This document shows positions 7,814-16,116 of a DNA stretch of 52,293 nucleotides, one piece after another. Position 1 is the stretch's first letter. Every line of letters begins with the position of its first letter. Source of the DNA: Planctomycetota bacterium (GTDB lineage Bacteria; Planctomycetota; Phycisphaerae; WQYP01); assembly GCA_021810145.1 (NCBI GenBank), contig JAJZJL010000015.1, positions 1 to 52,293 on the forward strand, in the 5' to 3' direction. Made by a program: the position numbers and the translations under genes. Below the pieces are notes generated by a model. The model did no database searches and was not told the origin of the DNA. It saw nothing but the letters and a program-made list of their open reading frames with translations.

Positions 7814-9478
7814 CTATGCCACTCCGGGCTTGACATCCACTGACTCATTATTCACGGCGGTTTTCATGGGGATTTTGGACATCGCGCGCCAATCGAGGTG
7901 ACATTTCCAGTTGCGATCGTCACGTTCAGGATAATCCGTTCGGAAATGCACGCCGCGGGTTTCCTGCCTTGCTCCGGCCGCTGCCGTAATCAGCCGTGAC
8001 ATCTGCAGCATGTTCTGCAGTTCCCACCCCGCAGGCTTGTCGAAGACTTTGTCCAGCAGATAATGCGACCAGAAATCAATAATTTCCACGGCTTCATCCA
8101 ATCGCGGCCCGACGCGCTCGATGCCAACATTACGCCACATCAGGGATCGCAAGGAACCAAATACATCCTGTATATCAAGCTCCGTGCGCTCACTTGGCGC
8201 AATTTCCGCCGCCACAATCGGGACTTCCAATGAACGACTTTGTCCGGCCAGCGCTGCGGCGGCATCTTCACCGGCTCGCTTGCCGAATACCAGCGCTTCA
8301 ATAAGTGAATTGCTGGCCAGACGGTTGGCTCCATGCAAGCCTGTGTAGGCGGCTTCACCGATGGCATACAAGTCTTCCACATCCGTTCGCCCGAGCAAGT
8401 CACACGCCACTCCGCCCACCATATAGTGCGCACTGGGATGCACTGGAATCGGCTGCCTCGCTGGATTAATTCCAAACTGCATGCATACCTGATAAATTCC
8501 GGGAAATCTTGTCTTGAACGCTTCTTCACCGATGTGCCGACAGTCAAGAAATACATGCGTGGTGCGCGTTTTGGCCATCTGTGTCATGATGCTGCGGGAT
8601 ACCACGTCGCGCGGAGCCAACTCGGCCTGGGCATGATAATCCGGCATAAAGCGGTAGCCGGCTTTATCAATGAGTTTTGCCCCTTCGCCCCGTACCGCTT
8701 CACTGACCAGAGATCTGGCGGAACCGGCAATATAGATGGTGGTGGGATGAAATTGCACCATCTCCATGTCTCGAAGTGTTGCCCCGGCGCGCCAGGCCAT
8801 GGCGTGGCCGTCAGCCGTGGCAATTGAGGGGTTGGTCGTTTCACGATAGAGAGCACCGGCACCGCCGCTGGCCAGAATGGTTTTGCGGCCAAACATAATA
8901 AATAATCCGCGCTGCTGATTCCATGCCAGTGCGCCCAACACGCGATTTTCACGCGTTACCAGGTCCAGAACAAACGTATGTTCCAATATTGATACCTGCT
9001 CGTGCTTACGGACCACCCCCATCAGGCAGTTTGCCAACTCTCGCCCGGTGGCATCCCCCAACGCATGAACAATGCGCGCAAATGAATGTCCACCCTCCCG
9101 GGCAAAAGCCAGTCGGCCATCGGTTTCCCGGTCAAAGTTAGCCCCCCACCGAATAAGTTCCTCAATTCGGGCCGGGCCTTCGCGCACCACCGTTTCCACG
9201 GCGGGCCGATCACCCAAACCGCATGCCACCGTCAGCGTGTCTTCAATATGGCTCTGAAAACTGTCGTCCGCCTGCATCACACTGGCAATGCCGCCCTGGG
9301 CATAATAGGTGTTTGATTCCGACAACTGGTGCTTGGAAACCACCAGCACATCCAATGATTCGCCGGCCGCCGCGGCCGCCGCCCGCAAACCGGCCACACC
9401 GCCGCCAATAATAAGCACATCGGTGTGAATCTGGGGCAAACGTTTGGTTTTAAAGGGCAGCAGATATCGACGATTCAT
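7814..9478 (-). CDS. nadB: L-aspartate oxidase
   Basis: 554-residue flavoprotein that oxidises L-aspartate to iminoaspartate, the first step of de novo NAD synthesis; quinolinate synthase then uses the product. The N-terminal dinucleotide fold reads TDVLIIGGGVAGLRAA, the active-site region is YYAQGGIASV, and the substrate loop is VQFHPTTIY followed by PRDVVSRSI with the catalytic arginine. The C-terminal helical domain ends NWKCHLDWR, as in family members. GAGGAG lies eight bases before ATG 9478. nadA and nadC are not in the window. The gene reads leftwards and converges on the dienelactone hydrolase gene. Confidence 0.95.
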   Translation of the reverse strand: MNRRYLLPFKTKRLPQIHTDVLIIGGGVAGLRAAAAAAGESLDVLVVSKHQLSESNTYYAQGGIASVMQADDSFQSHIEDTLTVACGLGDRPAVETVVREGPARIEELIRWGANFDRETDGRLAFAREGGHSFARIVHALGDATGRELANCLMGVVRKHEQVSILEHTFVLDLVTRENRVLGALAWNQQRGLFIMFGRKTILASGGAGALYRETTNPSIATADGHAMAWRAGATLRDMEMVQFHPTTIYIAGSARSLVSEAVRGEGAKLIDKAGYRFMPDYHAQAELAPRDVVSRSIMTQMAKTRTTHVFLDCRHIGEEAFKTRFPGIYQVCMQFGINPARQPIPVHPSAHYMVGGVACDLLGRTDVEDLYAIGEAAYTGLHGANRLASNSLIEALVFGKRAGEDAAAALAGQSRSLEVPIVAAEIAPSERTELDIQDVFGSLRSLMWRNVGIERVGPRLDEAVEIIDFWSHYLLDKVFDKPAGWELQNMLQMSRLITAAAGARQETRGVHFRTDYPERDDRNWKCHLDWRAMSKIPMKTAVNNESVDVKPGVA

Positions 9479-9496
9479 TCCATATACTCCTCACGA

Positions 9497-9536
9497 TTGC
9501 GACAACTATAGTCTCTTGATTATACGGGAATCGCAA
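9497..9536 (-). promoter_or_regulatory. Candidate nadB promoter with flanking inverted repeat
   Basis: On the minus strand TATAAT occupies 9524-9519, about 40 nt before the nadB start. It is bracketed by TTGCGA (9497-9502) and its complement TCGCAA (9531-9536). A good -35 is not visible at 17 bp. The bracket could be an operator; this is a weak call. Confidence 0.3.
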
Positions 9537-9697
9537 CTTTTTTCCCGATTTGCGGCCCGCAGTCAACATCATTGCGGTCCGCGATTGTCTCCGGGAGAGC
9601 GTGGCACGTCGGCGAACTACCGCTTCGCCACACGAATGCCGCAAATTCCTGATCGCAGTGAGTTATCGCACGCGGTGGCCAAAAGGCATTTTTCAGC

Positions 9698-10561
9698 TTA
9701 CGCAAACTTGGATGGATCGCGCAGTTCACCGGGGGTTTGTCCGGTATTTTTCTTCAACCAGCGGCAGAAATAAGGCAAATCGAGAAAGCCGCATTTACGG
9801 GCTATTTCCCCTGCTTTCTCATGCGTTTGCGTCAGAAGTGTCCGAGCTTCCTGTAATCGCACCTGGGTGATGTAATCCATCAGCGTCAGGCCGGTCTGCT
9901 GGTGAAACAGGCGGCTTAAGGATCCTCGATGGTATCCCACTCGATCGGCGATAAGTCTGGCGGCAAGATGAGGATTGGAAAACTCCTGCTGAATGATGTG
10001 CTCAGCCCGGCGCACAATTGTTGCCACCTCGCTGGTGCGTAATGAATCAGCCACCCGATAGAGCAACGTGATGGCCGCAAGGCTGGCACGCCGACGCCCC
10101 TGGATGGTGTAATCTTTAAGCCGACGCATGAGTTGATGAATTTCCTTCACCGGCGGTTCCATGCCGCTGTAAACGCCTGGCCGCAGATCCAGCGATAAGA
10201 CAAACTGCTCGGCCAACGGCCCATCGAGCGAAAACCAGCAAAATTCATTGATATTGGTGAGCGCCCAGAAACGATGCGGAATCAAAGGCAGATAAATTCC
10301 CAGATCACCCGCCCGCATGGTTGATCTCCGCCCCTCGACATCCATTATGGCCTTGCCCTTGATCAGCCATTTCAGAAGTACCGTGCGCTGTGACCACGGT
10401 GGCTCAAATCGCCCTTTGGAAACGAAAGAATGTTGTGCGCCTCGTAACGCCACCGGTACGCCATGCGGCGGCTGATCTCTGGGGCGTTCCACTGCCGTGC
10501 CGCCAACTCTATGGGCAATCAGTGCATGTCCGAGTTCATCCATTGGTTCAAGCGTGCTCAT
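9698..10561 (-). CDS. AraC-family transcriptional regulator
   Basis: 287-residue regulator with an N-terminal cupin-like sensor domain (WLIKGKAIMDVEGRR, MRAGDLGIYLPLIPHRF) and a C-terminal pair of helix-turn-helix motifs. The first spans AARLIADRVGYHRGSLSRLF; the second, AGEIARKCGFLDLPYFCRWL, precedes the family ending KKNTGQTPGELR. AAAGGA eight bases before ATG 10561 sets the start; the frame is open to 10624. Such sensors often bind a sugar or related small molecule. Two 11-bp direct repeats just upstream (10607-10638) are good candidates for its own binding site, which would make it control itself and the rightward transcript. Confidence 0.93.
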   Translation of the reverse strand: MSTLEPMDELGHALIAHRVGGTAVERPRDQPPHGVPVALRGAQHSFVSKGRFEPPWSQRTVLLKWLIKGKAIMDVEGRRSTMRAGDLGIYLPLIPHRFWALTNINEFCWFSLDGPLAEQFVLSLDLRPGVYSGMEPPVKEIHQLMRRLKDYTIQGRRRASLAAITLLYRVADSLRTSEVATIVRRAEHIIQQEFSNPHLAARLIADRVGYHRGSLSRLFHQQTGLTLMDYITQVRLQEARTLLTQTHEKAGEIARKCGFLDLPYFCRWLKKNTGQTPGELRDPSKFA

Positions 10562-10606
10562 CACCACGGTCCTTTCTGCACCACCCGATGAAGCGGCATG
10601 GCGATT

Positions 10607-10638
10607 GTGACAAAAGTACAACAAGTGGTGACAAAAGT
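10607..10638. promoter_or_regulatory. Two 11-bp direct repeats 21 bp apart, probable AraC-type operator
   Basis: GTGACAAAAGT occurs exactly at 10607-10617 and 10628-10638. The 21-bp period is two helical turns, the layout typical of AraC-family half-sites. They lie 46-77 bp upstream of the AraC gene start and immediately before a rightward promoter at 10643-10670. Repeats and spacing are seen; the binding protein is inferred. Confidence 0.6.
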
Positions 10639-10642
10639 CTAA

Positions 10643-10670
10643 TTGCCATGCTACGGTTTTGGTTTATTGT
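10643..10670 (+). promoter_or_regulatory. Candidate rightward promoter
   Basis: TTGCCA (10643-10648), 16-bp spacer, TATTGT (10665-10670). It lies directly behind the direct repeats, where an AraC-type activator would touch RNA polymerase. Transcription would begin near 10677. Confidence 0.4.
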
Positions 10671-10676
10671 ATAGAC

Positions 10677-10825
10677 ATGGGCGGATGGTAATTGCGGGTT
10701 TCATCACCATCGTCCAATCCGGCGGACTCAAGGGCAGGTCCCGGAGTCATGGCTTGTAATATTGTGACCGTTTTTCTTGACACCCCCGGTGGATGTAGGA
10801 CACGCCATCCGCCGGGGGCTTTTTT
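10677..10825 (+). ncRNA. Candidate short RNA or attenuated leader
   Basis: About 149 nt between the promoter at 10643-10670 and a strong intrinsic terminator. No convincing coding frame lies inside. A local hairpin (GACTC ... GAGTC around GGG ... CCC, about 10716-10738) precedes the terminator. No known family was recognised; CAGGTCC recalls bacterial SRP RNA only superficially and the GGAAG.AGC motif is absent. It could be a small RNA, or a leader attenuating the gene at 11056. Confidence 0.35.
10783..10825 (+). terminator. Strong intrinsic terminator
   Basis: CCCCCGGTGGATG (10783-10795) pairs with CATCCGCCGGGGG (10806-10818), 13 bp with one G-T pair and a 10-nt loop, followed by C and six T (10820-10825). 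It works only rightwards, and no annotated rightward gene ends nearby. Confidence 0.85.
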
Positions 10826-11055
10826 CAGACCGCGAAAACAATCTGAAATCATCGCATAAATGGCCTCCCGGCGCAGCGGTGGCATCGATGATCTTGCAAG
10901 GCGAGTCGGTTTTGGCCGGCCGGTTTGATTTTTGACCCATGGCAAAAAATATGCTCGGCTTCCGGCCACGGTATTTACGCGCAGCGAAAGATGTTGTACG
11001 ATTTCGAGTCTCAAATCATGGTTCGCCGATGAGCGAACGATGCAGGAGTGACGTG

Positions 11056-13368
11056 ATGAGCCGATGGGCGGCAATATTGTTATTGGTAATCGCTTCAGTG
11101 TCAGTGGCGTTGCGCGCCGGTGCGGCGACAGTGAAGTTGCAGACGGTATCCGCGGCGACACTCTCGGCGCGAGGCAATCACTGGAACGCCGCAATTGCGG
11201 GCCTGAGTAACCCAACCTACCAGGCCGTCAATGCGGATTTATTTGTACGCCTCGACAGATTGTCCAATATTGAATTTGTTCAGCCGATCTGGCTGCCTGC
11301 CCGCAGCGATGAAATTATCTCACTGCCGGTGTTCTGCCCATTTCCGCGGCCGGGCAAAAAAGTCACAAATTACAGCGCTTGGCTGGCGGATGCTTCGGGG
11401 CATGTTATAGCCCGCAACACGGGCAGTATGTTTACACCAGCGGCCCGCTACGCCACCATGGCCGTGACAGACGGAGATGACCAGGCCACCGCCGACCTTG
11501 CGGTACAGATGCGCAAGCAGGAGGGACTTTCCCCGGTTATAGCCTACACCGATTCATCCCGCATGCCGTATGTATCCTCGGAATATGATGGCGTGTACGC
11601 CATTTATGTGGCGCGCCGGCACATGAAGCTCGCCGGTCCGCAAATTGATGCTTTACGCCGCTGGTTGATATCCGGTGGCCAACTGTGGATTCAGGCTCAG
11701 AGAGTCAGTGACCAATTCGGTCGAGCTTTATTAGGCTCGAATTGGACGATGACCAAGGTCGGACAAGCCCGCACGGCGACACTGCGATATTCCGGGCGCA
11801 GCATCAATCATCTGGTTCTGCACCTGAAAAAAGCGATTCATACGGTTTATGTGCTGGCTCCGGGATACAAGACCCTGGAAACCGTTAACTCTTGGCCTCT
11901 GGTATTGATGCGCCATGTCGGCCTGGGACGCGTGTTTATCTGCACGGTTAATGGCCGGGGGATGCTCAATAAATCAGACAAAGGTGGAGCCGTGCTCTGG
12001 CCGGTTGTACGGCGTTTCTATGCTGCCGGCGGATGGCACACGCCAGTATCCATACTCAAACACAATGCCACGTCACAAATCGGGTATCGCATATCCGGAC
12101 GAATGATTATCGGTGTGGTACTGGGGGGATTAACCATTGTTCTTCTTCTGGCCGCGTTTGCATTGGGCCGCAAAGATAAACTCGAACGCCTGGCACCGGT
12201 TGCGATTGCTCTGGCGGTGGTAGCTGGAATTATTCTTATTATCAATGGAAAATTGAATCGCGGACGCGTTAGGCTGACCCTTTCATCGTATCAAATTGCT
12301 TCTGCCGCACCGAGCCAGCATCTGCTGGCAATCAGCGGTTTCGCCTCGGTTTTTTCACCCAATGCGCAAGCAGCAGCGCTGACAACATCGTCCGCATTTC
12401 AACTGAATCCTAAAACCAGTTTTGCAAAACAATCCAATGCCAGCGTGGACATACGACCCGACCAGAAATTTCAGTGGCGGAATCTTCATTTGCCGTCGGG
12501 TGCCACGATTGATATACCCTTTACCAGTACCCGTAAGGACCGACTGATTAAACCGATCATCGGAATGTTTGGTCCAGCGGGATTGCAGATTTCGGGACAG
12601 GAATCATTACTGGCGAATTTACAGGATGCGGCCATCGCAGCGCCGCGGGGCGCATTGGCCATGGCCCCTGCCGGTGCCGGAAAACGCCTGGCCGGCGCAG
12701 GCCAGATTTTGCCCGCGGGACAATTTATTGAATCCTCATTCTTAACGCGAAGCCAGCAACGTCATAATACCGTTGAATCCAGTTTATTTAAGACGCAAAG
12801 TGTGGCTGAGCCGATGCTGCTTGGCTGGCCATCCACCGCCCTGCCAATGCTGCATCTTACCCATGATCCGGTGATCATGAATCAAACGCTGCTGGTGATT
12901 CCGCTGGATATGCAGGCAAGTCCGGCCGGAACGCATGTTGAAATCCCATGGCCCTATCTGCCCTATCGACTTGTTTCCGGACCGGGACAACATGCGCCAG
13001 CGCCGGTGTACAACACGCGCAAGCATCAATGGCTGCAGGACCTTTCGTCACCGGCCAATATATTCGTACGCTTTCAGTTGCCCCGCCAAGTTCTTCCCTT
13101 GAAATTAACCGGGGCTGTGTTAACGATTAAACTCAGCGCGCCAGGGCGGCCGGTATCCATTCTCGTGCCGGTAGATGGAAAGTGGAAACCCATAGCGGCA
13201 GCGAATAACGGCGGGACGATGATCCTGCATCCCACACCGGCGGAATTGTCGAGTATCAGCCCGACCGGCGGATGGAAGTGTGAGATCAATGTGGGCGGCA
13301 ATATCGACCCCAGCAGCACCTGGCACATGACCACAATCCGTTTAACCGCCGCGGGTACGGTACAATAA
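11056..13368 (+). CDS. Large exported membrane protein upstream of ABC transporter genes
   Basis: 770 residues; ATG 11056 has AGGAG seven bases upstream and begins a signal peptide (MSRWAAILLLVIASVSVALRAGA). The frame is open upstream to 10939 without such support. The exported part (to about 340) contains a stretch resembling a class I glutamine amidotransferase-like fold (ATMAVTDGDDQATADLAVQM ... LRRWLISGGQLWIQAQ). Two membrane helices follow at about 348-370 and 377-397 (MIIGVVLGGLTIVLLLAAFA; VAIALAVVAGIILII), then a long second extracytoplasmic part of about 370 residues rich in beta strands. Three genes follow in the same direction. The amidotransferase-like call is by eye, no catalytic Cys/His is evident, and I do not recognise the family. 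Confidence 0.75.
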   Translation: MSRWAAILLLVIASVSVALRAGAATVKLQTVSAATLSARGNHWNAAIAGLSNPTYQAVNADLFVRLDRLSNIEFVQPIWLPARSDEIISLPVFCPFPRPGKKVTNYSAWLADASGHVIARNTGSMFTPAARYATMAVTDGDDQATADLAVQMRKQEGLSPVIAYTDSSRMPYVSSEYDGVYAIYVARRHMKLAGPQIDALRRWLISGGQLWIQAQRVSDQFGRALLGSNWTMTKVGQARTATLRYSGRSINHLVLHLKKAIHTVYVLAPGYKTLETVNSWPLVLMRHVGLGRVFICTVNGRGMLNKSDKGGAVLWPVVRRFYAAGGWHTPVSILKHNATSQIGYRISGRMIIGVVLGGLTIVLLLAAFALGRKDKLERLAPVAIALAVVAGIILIINGKLNRGRVRLTLSSYQIASAAPSQHLLAISGFASVFSPNAQAAALTTSSAFQLNPKTSFAKQSNASVDIRPDQKFQWRNLHLPSGATIDIPFTSTRKDRLIKPIIGMFGPAGLQISGQESLLANLQDAAIAAPRGALAMAPAGAGKRLAGAGQILPAGQFIESSFLTRSQQRHNTVESSLFKTQSVAEPMLLGWPSTALPMLHLTHDPVIMNQTLLVIPLDMQASPAGTHVEIPWPYLPYRLVSGPGQHAPAPVYNTRKHQWLQDLSSPANIFVRFQLPRQVLPLKLTGAVLTIKLSAPGRPVSILVPVDGKWKPIAAANNGGTMILHPTPAELSSISPTGGWKCEINVGGNIDPSSTWHMTTIRLTAAGTVQ

Positions 13369-13415
13369 GGCTAAGCCAAGGATTTTAGGTTCCCTGGAAT
13401 CATACAGGAATAATT

Positions 13416-14399
13416 ATGAGCGATGCACCGGTAGTAGAAACAGTGGAATTGACAAAGGTCTATGGTGATTTTACCGCCTTGGATCATCTGAGCATTCGGC
13501 TGGAGAAAGGCCAGATACTCGGATTTATCGGACCTAATGGTGCCGGAAAAACCACCACCATTAAAATTCTGGTGGGGTTAATCCGCCCGACAAGCGGAAA
13601 AGCTTCCATCGGCGGCGTGGATTGCACCGCCGATGCGCGAAAGATCAAACACCTTGTCGGTTACATGCCGGATACATTCGGATCGTATGACAACATGCGC
13701 GTGCGGGAATATCTGGATTTTTTCGGGGCCGCATTCAAGATTCCCCGAAAGCAGCGGCAGGATCGCATTAATGCTTCACTGGCTATCACCGGTGCCGCCC
13801 ACATGGCCGATCTGTATGTCGAAAGCCTTTCCCACGGAATGAAACAACGTGTTGCCATTGCCCGCACCTTGCTTCATGATCCGCCCGTGCTGATTCTCGA
13901 TGAACCCGCCAACGGCCTGGACCCGGCGGCACGGGTGGAAATGCGAGAAATTCTCTTGAATCTGGCCCAACGTGGTAAAACGCTTATCGTTACCAGTCAC
14001 ATTCTGCCGGAGTTGGCGCGAATTTGTAATATGGTGGCAATTATGACGCATGGCAAACTCCGGGCATTCGGCACCCTGGATCAGATCATGCAAAATGTCC
14101 GCCATCAGCGCATGATTGAAATTCAACTGCTTTCTGAAGACGATGTCGTACAGGCAGCGGCTATTTTGCGTGAAAATCTTGGCGAGGGAGCCACCGTAAC
14201 CGAATCGCCATCGGAAATGATGGTGCGATTCAACACCACAGGCAATGAACAAAGCCTGGCGGTGGCTCTGCAGCGACTGGTTTCGGCTCAGGTGCGGGTA
14301 AGTCAGTTCCGTGAAATGCAGCAAGATCTTGAAGATGCGTTCCTGTCTGTTACACAACAGACCAAAACGGAAATAGCCGCTGGGGAGGCCCAGGCGTGA
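13416..14399 (+). CDS. ABC transporter ATP-binding protein (ABC-2 / multidrug type)
   Basis: 327-residue ATPase of the DrrA/CcmA type that powers an ABC-2 exporter from the cytoplasmic side. Walker A is GFIGPNGAGKTTTIKIL (about residue 40), the signature is SLSHGMKQRVAIARTLL, and Walker B is VLILDEPANGLDP; the switch histidine is in IVTSHILPEL. A C-terminal extension of about 100 residues follows the ATPase core, common in this subfamily. AGGA sits upstream of ATG 13416. The last four bases (GTGA) overlap the permease start, so the two are translationally coupled. Cargo unknown. Confidence 0.95.
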   Translation: MSDAPVVETVELTKVYGDFTALDHLSIRLEKGQILGFIGPNGAGKTTTIKILVGLIRPTSGKASIGGVDCTADARKIKHLVGYMPDTFGSYDNMRVREYLDFFGAAFKIPRKQRQDRINASLAITGAAHMADLYVESLSHGMKQRVAIARTLLHDPPVLILDEPANGLDPAARVEMREILLNLAQRGKTLIVTSHILPELARICNMVAIMTHGKLRAFGTLDQIMQNVRHQRMIEIQLLSEDDVVQAAAILRENLGEGATVTESPSEMMVRFNTTGNEQSLAVALQRLVSAQVRVSQFREMQQDLEDAFLSVTQQTKTEIAAGEAQA

Positions 14400-16066
14400 A
14401 CAACCCGATCATACGTCGTGAATTTATTGGTGCCCTGCGAAAGCCCAACGTGGCAGCTCTGGAAGTGGTGTGGCTGGCCATATTGGCAGCGGTGATCATC
14501 CTGCGCTGGCCGGCGGGTGGACGGGTAAATCTGGCCGGTACGCAGGCCCAGCAGGTTTTAAGTCTGCTCTCCTGGACTATTCTGGTAGGCATGATGCTGG
14601 TTGCCCCGGCGTTTCCCGCGGCATCGGTGGTAGCGGAGAAGCGATCAGGGACACTGGCGCTTTTGTTGAATTCACCGCTTTCGCCGGCGGCGATTTATCG
14701 TGGCAAGCTTATCGGTGCGTTAGGATTGCCGATGATACTGATGCTGCTGACAATACCCGCCATGACCGCGTGTTTTGCCATGGGCGGTGTAAGTCTGGTA
14801 CATCAGGTTCTACCGCTGTATCTGATTTTTATTCTCGTGGCGCTGGAATCAGCGGCGGTGGGACTTTATGTCAGTATCCGCGCCAATGATGTGGATTCCG
14901 CCATCCGCCTGACTTATGCGGTTTTATTCGTTCTGGATTTGCTGCTGCTGATTCCCTACCGCCTGGTTGTCAATACACAGGATCCGACATTTCTGCTGGT
15001 GGGTCGATGGCTCGCATCGTTTTCGCCGCTTCCGGCGTTGTTGCATGTGCTGGGATCCAATTCCATTCATGCCGGCAATTCCGTCAGTGGCGGCGAATCT
15101 GTGATTACGCGATTTGTTATCTGTTCACTGGTTCTCAGCGGTGTGTTGGGATTACTGAGTATTCAACGTCTGGGGCAGTGGCTGTTTGACCGGCCGCGTG
15201 CCAGCGGCAAAGTTACAGATGAACGCTCCACGCAGGTTCGGGCGTACCGCCGCATTATGTACCTGTGGTTTTTTGATCCGCAACGCCGCAGCGGACTGAT
15301 CGGCCCGCTGAGTAATCCAGTGATGGTCAAGGAATTTCGCACCAGCCGATTTGGGCGGTCACATTGGATGATGCGGCTGGTGGGAATCTGCCTGATTGTT
15401 TCTCTGGGCTTAATGCTGGCGGCCGCCTATGGCTCGATGACTTTCCAGCCCCAAACCCTGGGTGAGCTGATGGTCATGTTCCAGGTCATGCTGATTGTGC
15501 TTATTACTCCAAGCTTGTCAGCGGGGCTGATCAGTTCGGAATTGCAGAATAAATCATGGCAACTCCTGCGTGTCACACCGTTAAGCCCGGCCAGCATTGT
15601 TCTGGGTAAACTGCTAAGTGTGTGTCGTACACTGCTGCTGTTGCTGTTTGCCACGTTGCCCGGTTATGCCGTCATGCTGGTCATTGATAAGGGGCAGGCT
15701 GACCGGGTGGTGACCGTGCTGATTACGCTGGGCTTGATCGCGTTGTTTTGCCTGCTCGTCAGCAGTGCCATCAGCAGTTGGTTCCGGAAAACCGCACAGG
15801 CAACGGCTCTGGCGTACGCGCTGCTGCTGGGACTCTTCGGTGGCACACTGGTTTTCTGGGCCGGGCGCGGCACACTTTTTTCATTGAGTCTGGTGGCTGG
15901 AATTCTTCAATTTAATCCGCTGGCGGCCGCTTTGGCCACGATCCATGCGCCGGGATTTGCGGACTACAACTTTGTGCTTACCAACTGGTGGTTCATGCTG
16001 ACGGTAATGGGTGTTGCCGCAGTTGTTCTGGTGTTTCGGACCTGGCGTTTGACCCGGCCTGATTAA
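14396..16066 (+). CDS. ABC-2 type permease
   Basis: 556-residue membrane component partnering the upstream ATPase, starting at GTG 14396 in a GTGA overlap. It carries about twelve hydrophobic segments in two halves. Each half has an ABC-2 type stretch: VVAEKRSGTLALLLNSPLSP in the first, LISSELQNKSWQLLRVTPLS in the second. This looks like two ABC-2 permease units fused in one chain, with a cytoplasmic linker around residues 270-310 (DRPRASGKVTDERSTQVRAY). The fused layout would let one polypeptide form a whole channel. Substrate unknown; co-transcription with the large exported protein suggests a common envelope role. Confidence 0.9.
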   Translation: MNNPIIRREFIGALRKPNVAALEVVWLAILAAVIILRWPAGGRVNLAGTQAQQVLSLLSWTILVGMMLVAPAFPAASVVAEKRSGTLALLLNSPLSPAAIYRGKLIGALGLPMILMLLTIPAMTACFAMGGVSLVHQVLPLYLIFILVALESAAVGLYVSIRANDVDSAIRLTYAVLFVLDLLLLIPYRLVVNTQDPTFLLVGRWLASFSPLPALLHVLGSNSIHAGNSVSGGESVITRFVICSLVLSGVLGLLSIQRLGQWLFDRPRASGKVTDERSTQVRAYRRIMYLWFFDPQRRSGLIGPLSNPVMVKEFRTSRFGRSHWMMRLVGICLIVSLGLMLAAAYGSMTFQPQTLGELMVMFQVMLIVLITPSLSAGLISSELQNKSWQLLRVTPLSPASIVLGKLLSVCRTLLLLLFATLPGYAVMLVIDKGQADRVVTVLITLGLIALFCLLVSSAISSWFRKTAQATALAYALLLGLFGGTLVFWAGRGTLFSLSLVAGILQFNPLAAALATIHAPGFADYNFVLTNWWFMLTVMGVAAVVLVFRTWRLTRPD

Positions 16067-16116
16067 TTTATGCAAATGGTTGATTCGTGATGTCGATCCG
16101 TATGGGTGATGTGTTC

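Larger units (their letters stand above)
10562..11055. other. Intergenic region between AraC gene and ABC block
   Basis: This divergent gap of 494 bp holds the direct repeats, the candidate promoter and short RNA, and the terminator listed separately. The stretch 10826-11055 shows open frames on both strands but none with a ribosome site or recognisable protein; I see no gene in it. Confidence 0.6.

Noticed and set aside
10725-10745. CAGGTCC resembling bacterial SRP RNA
   Set aside because: The diagnostic GGAAG and AGCAGCC loops of SRP RNA are absent.
10664-11215. Minus-strand frame of 183 codons in the AraC/ABC gap
   Set aside because: It crosses the strong terminator and the start of the exported protein gene, and its translation is Arg/Pro-rich without any domain.
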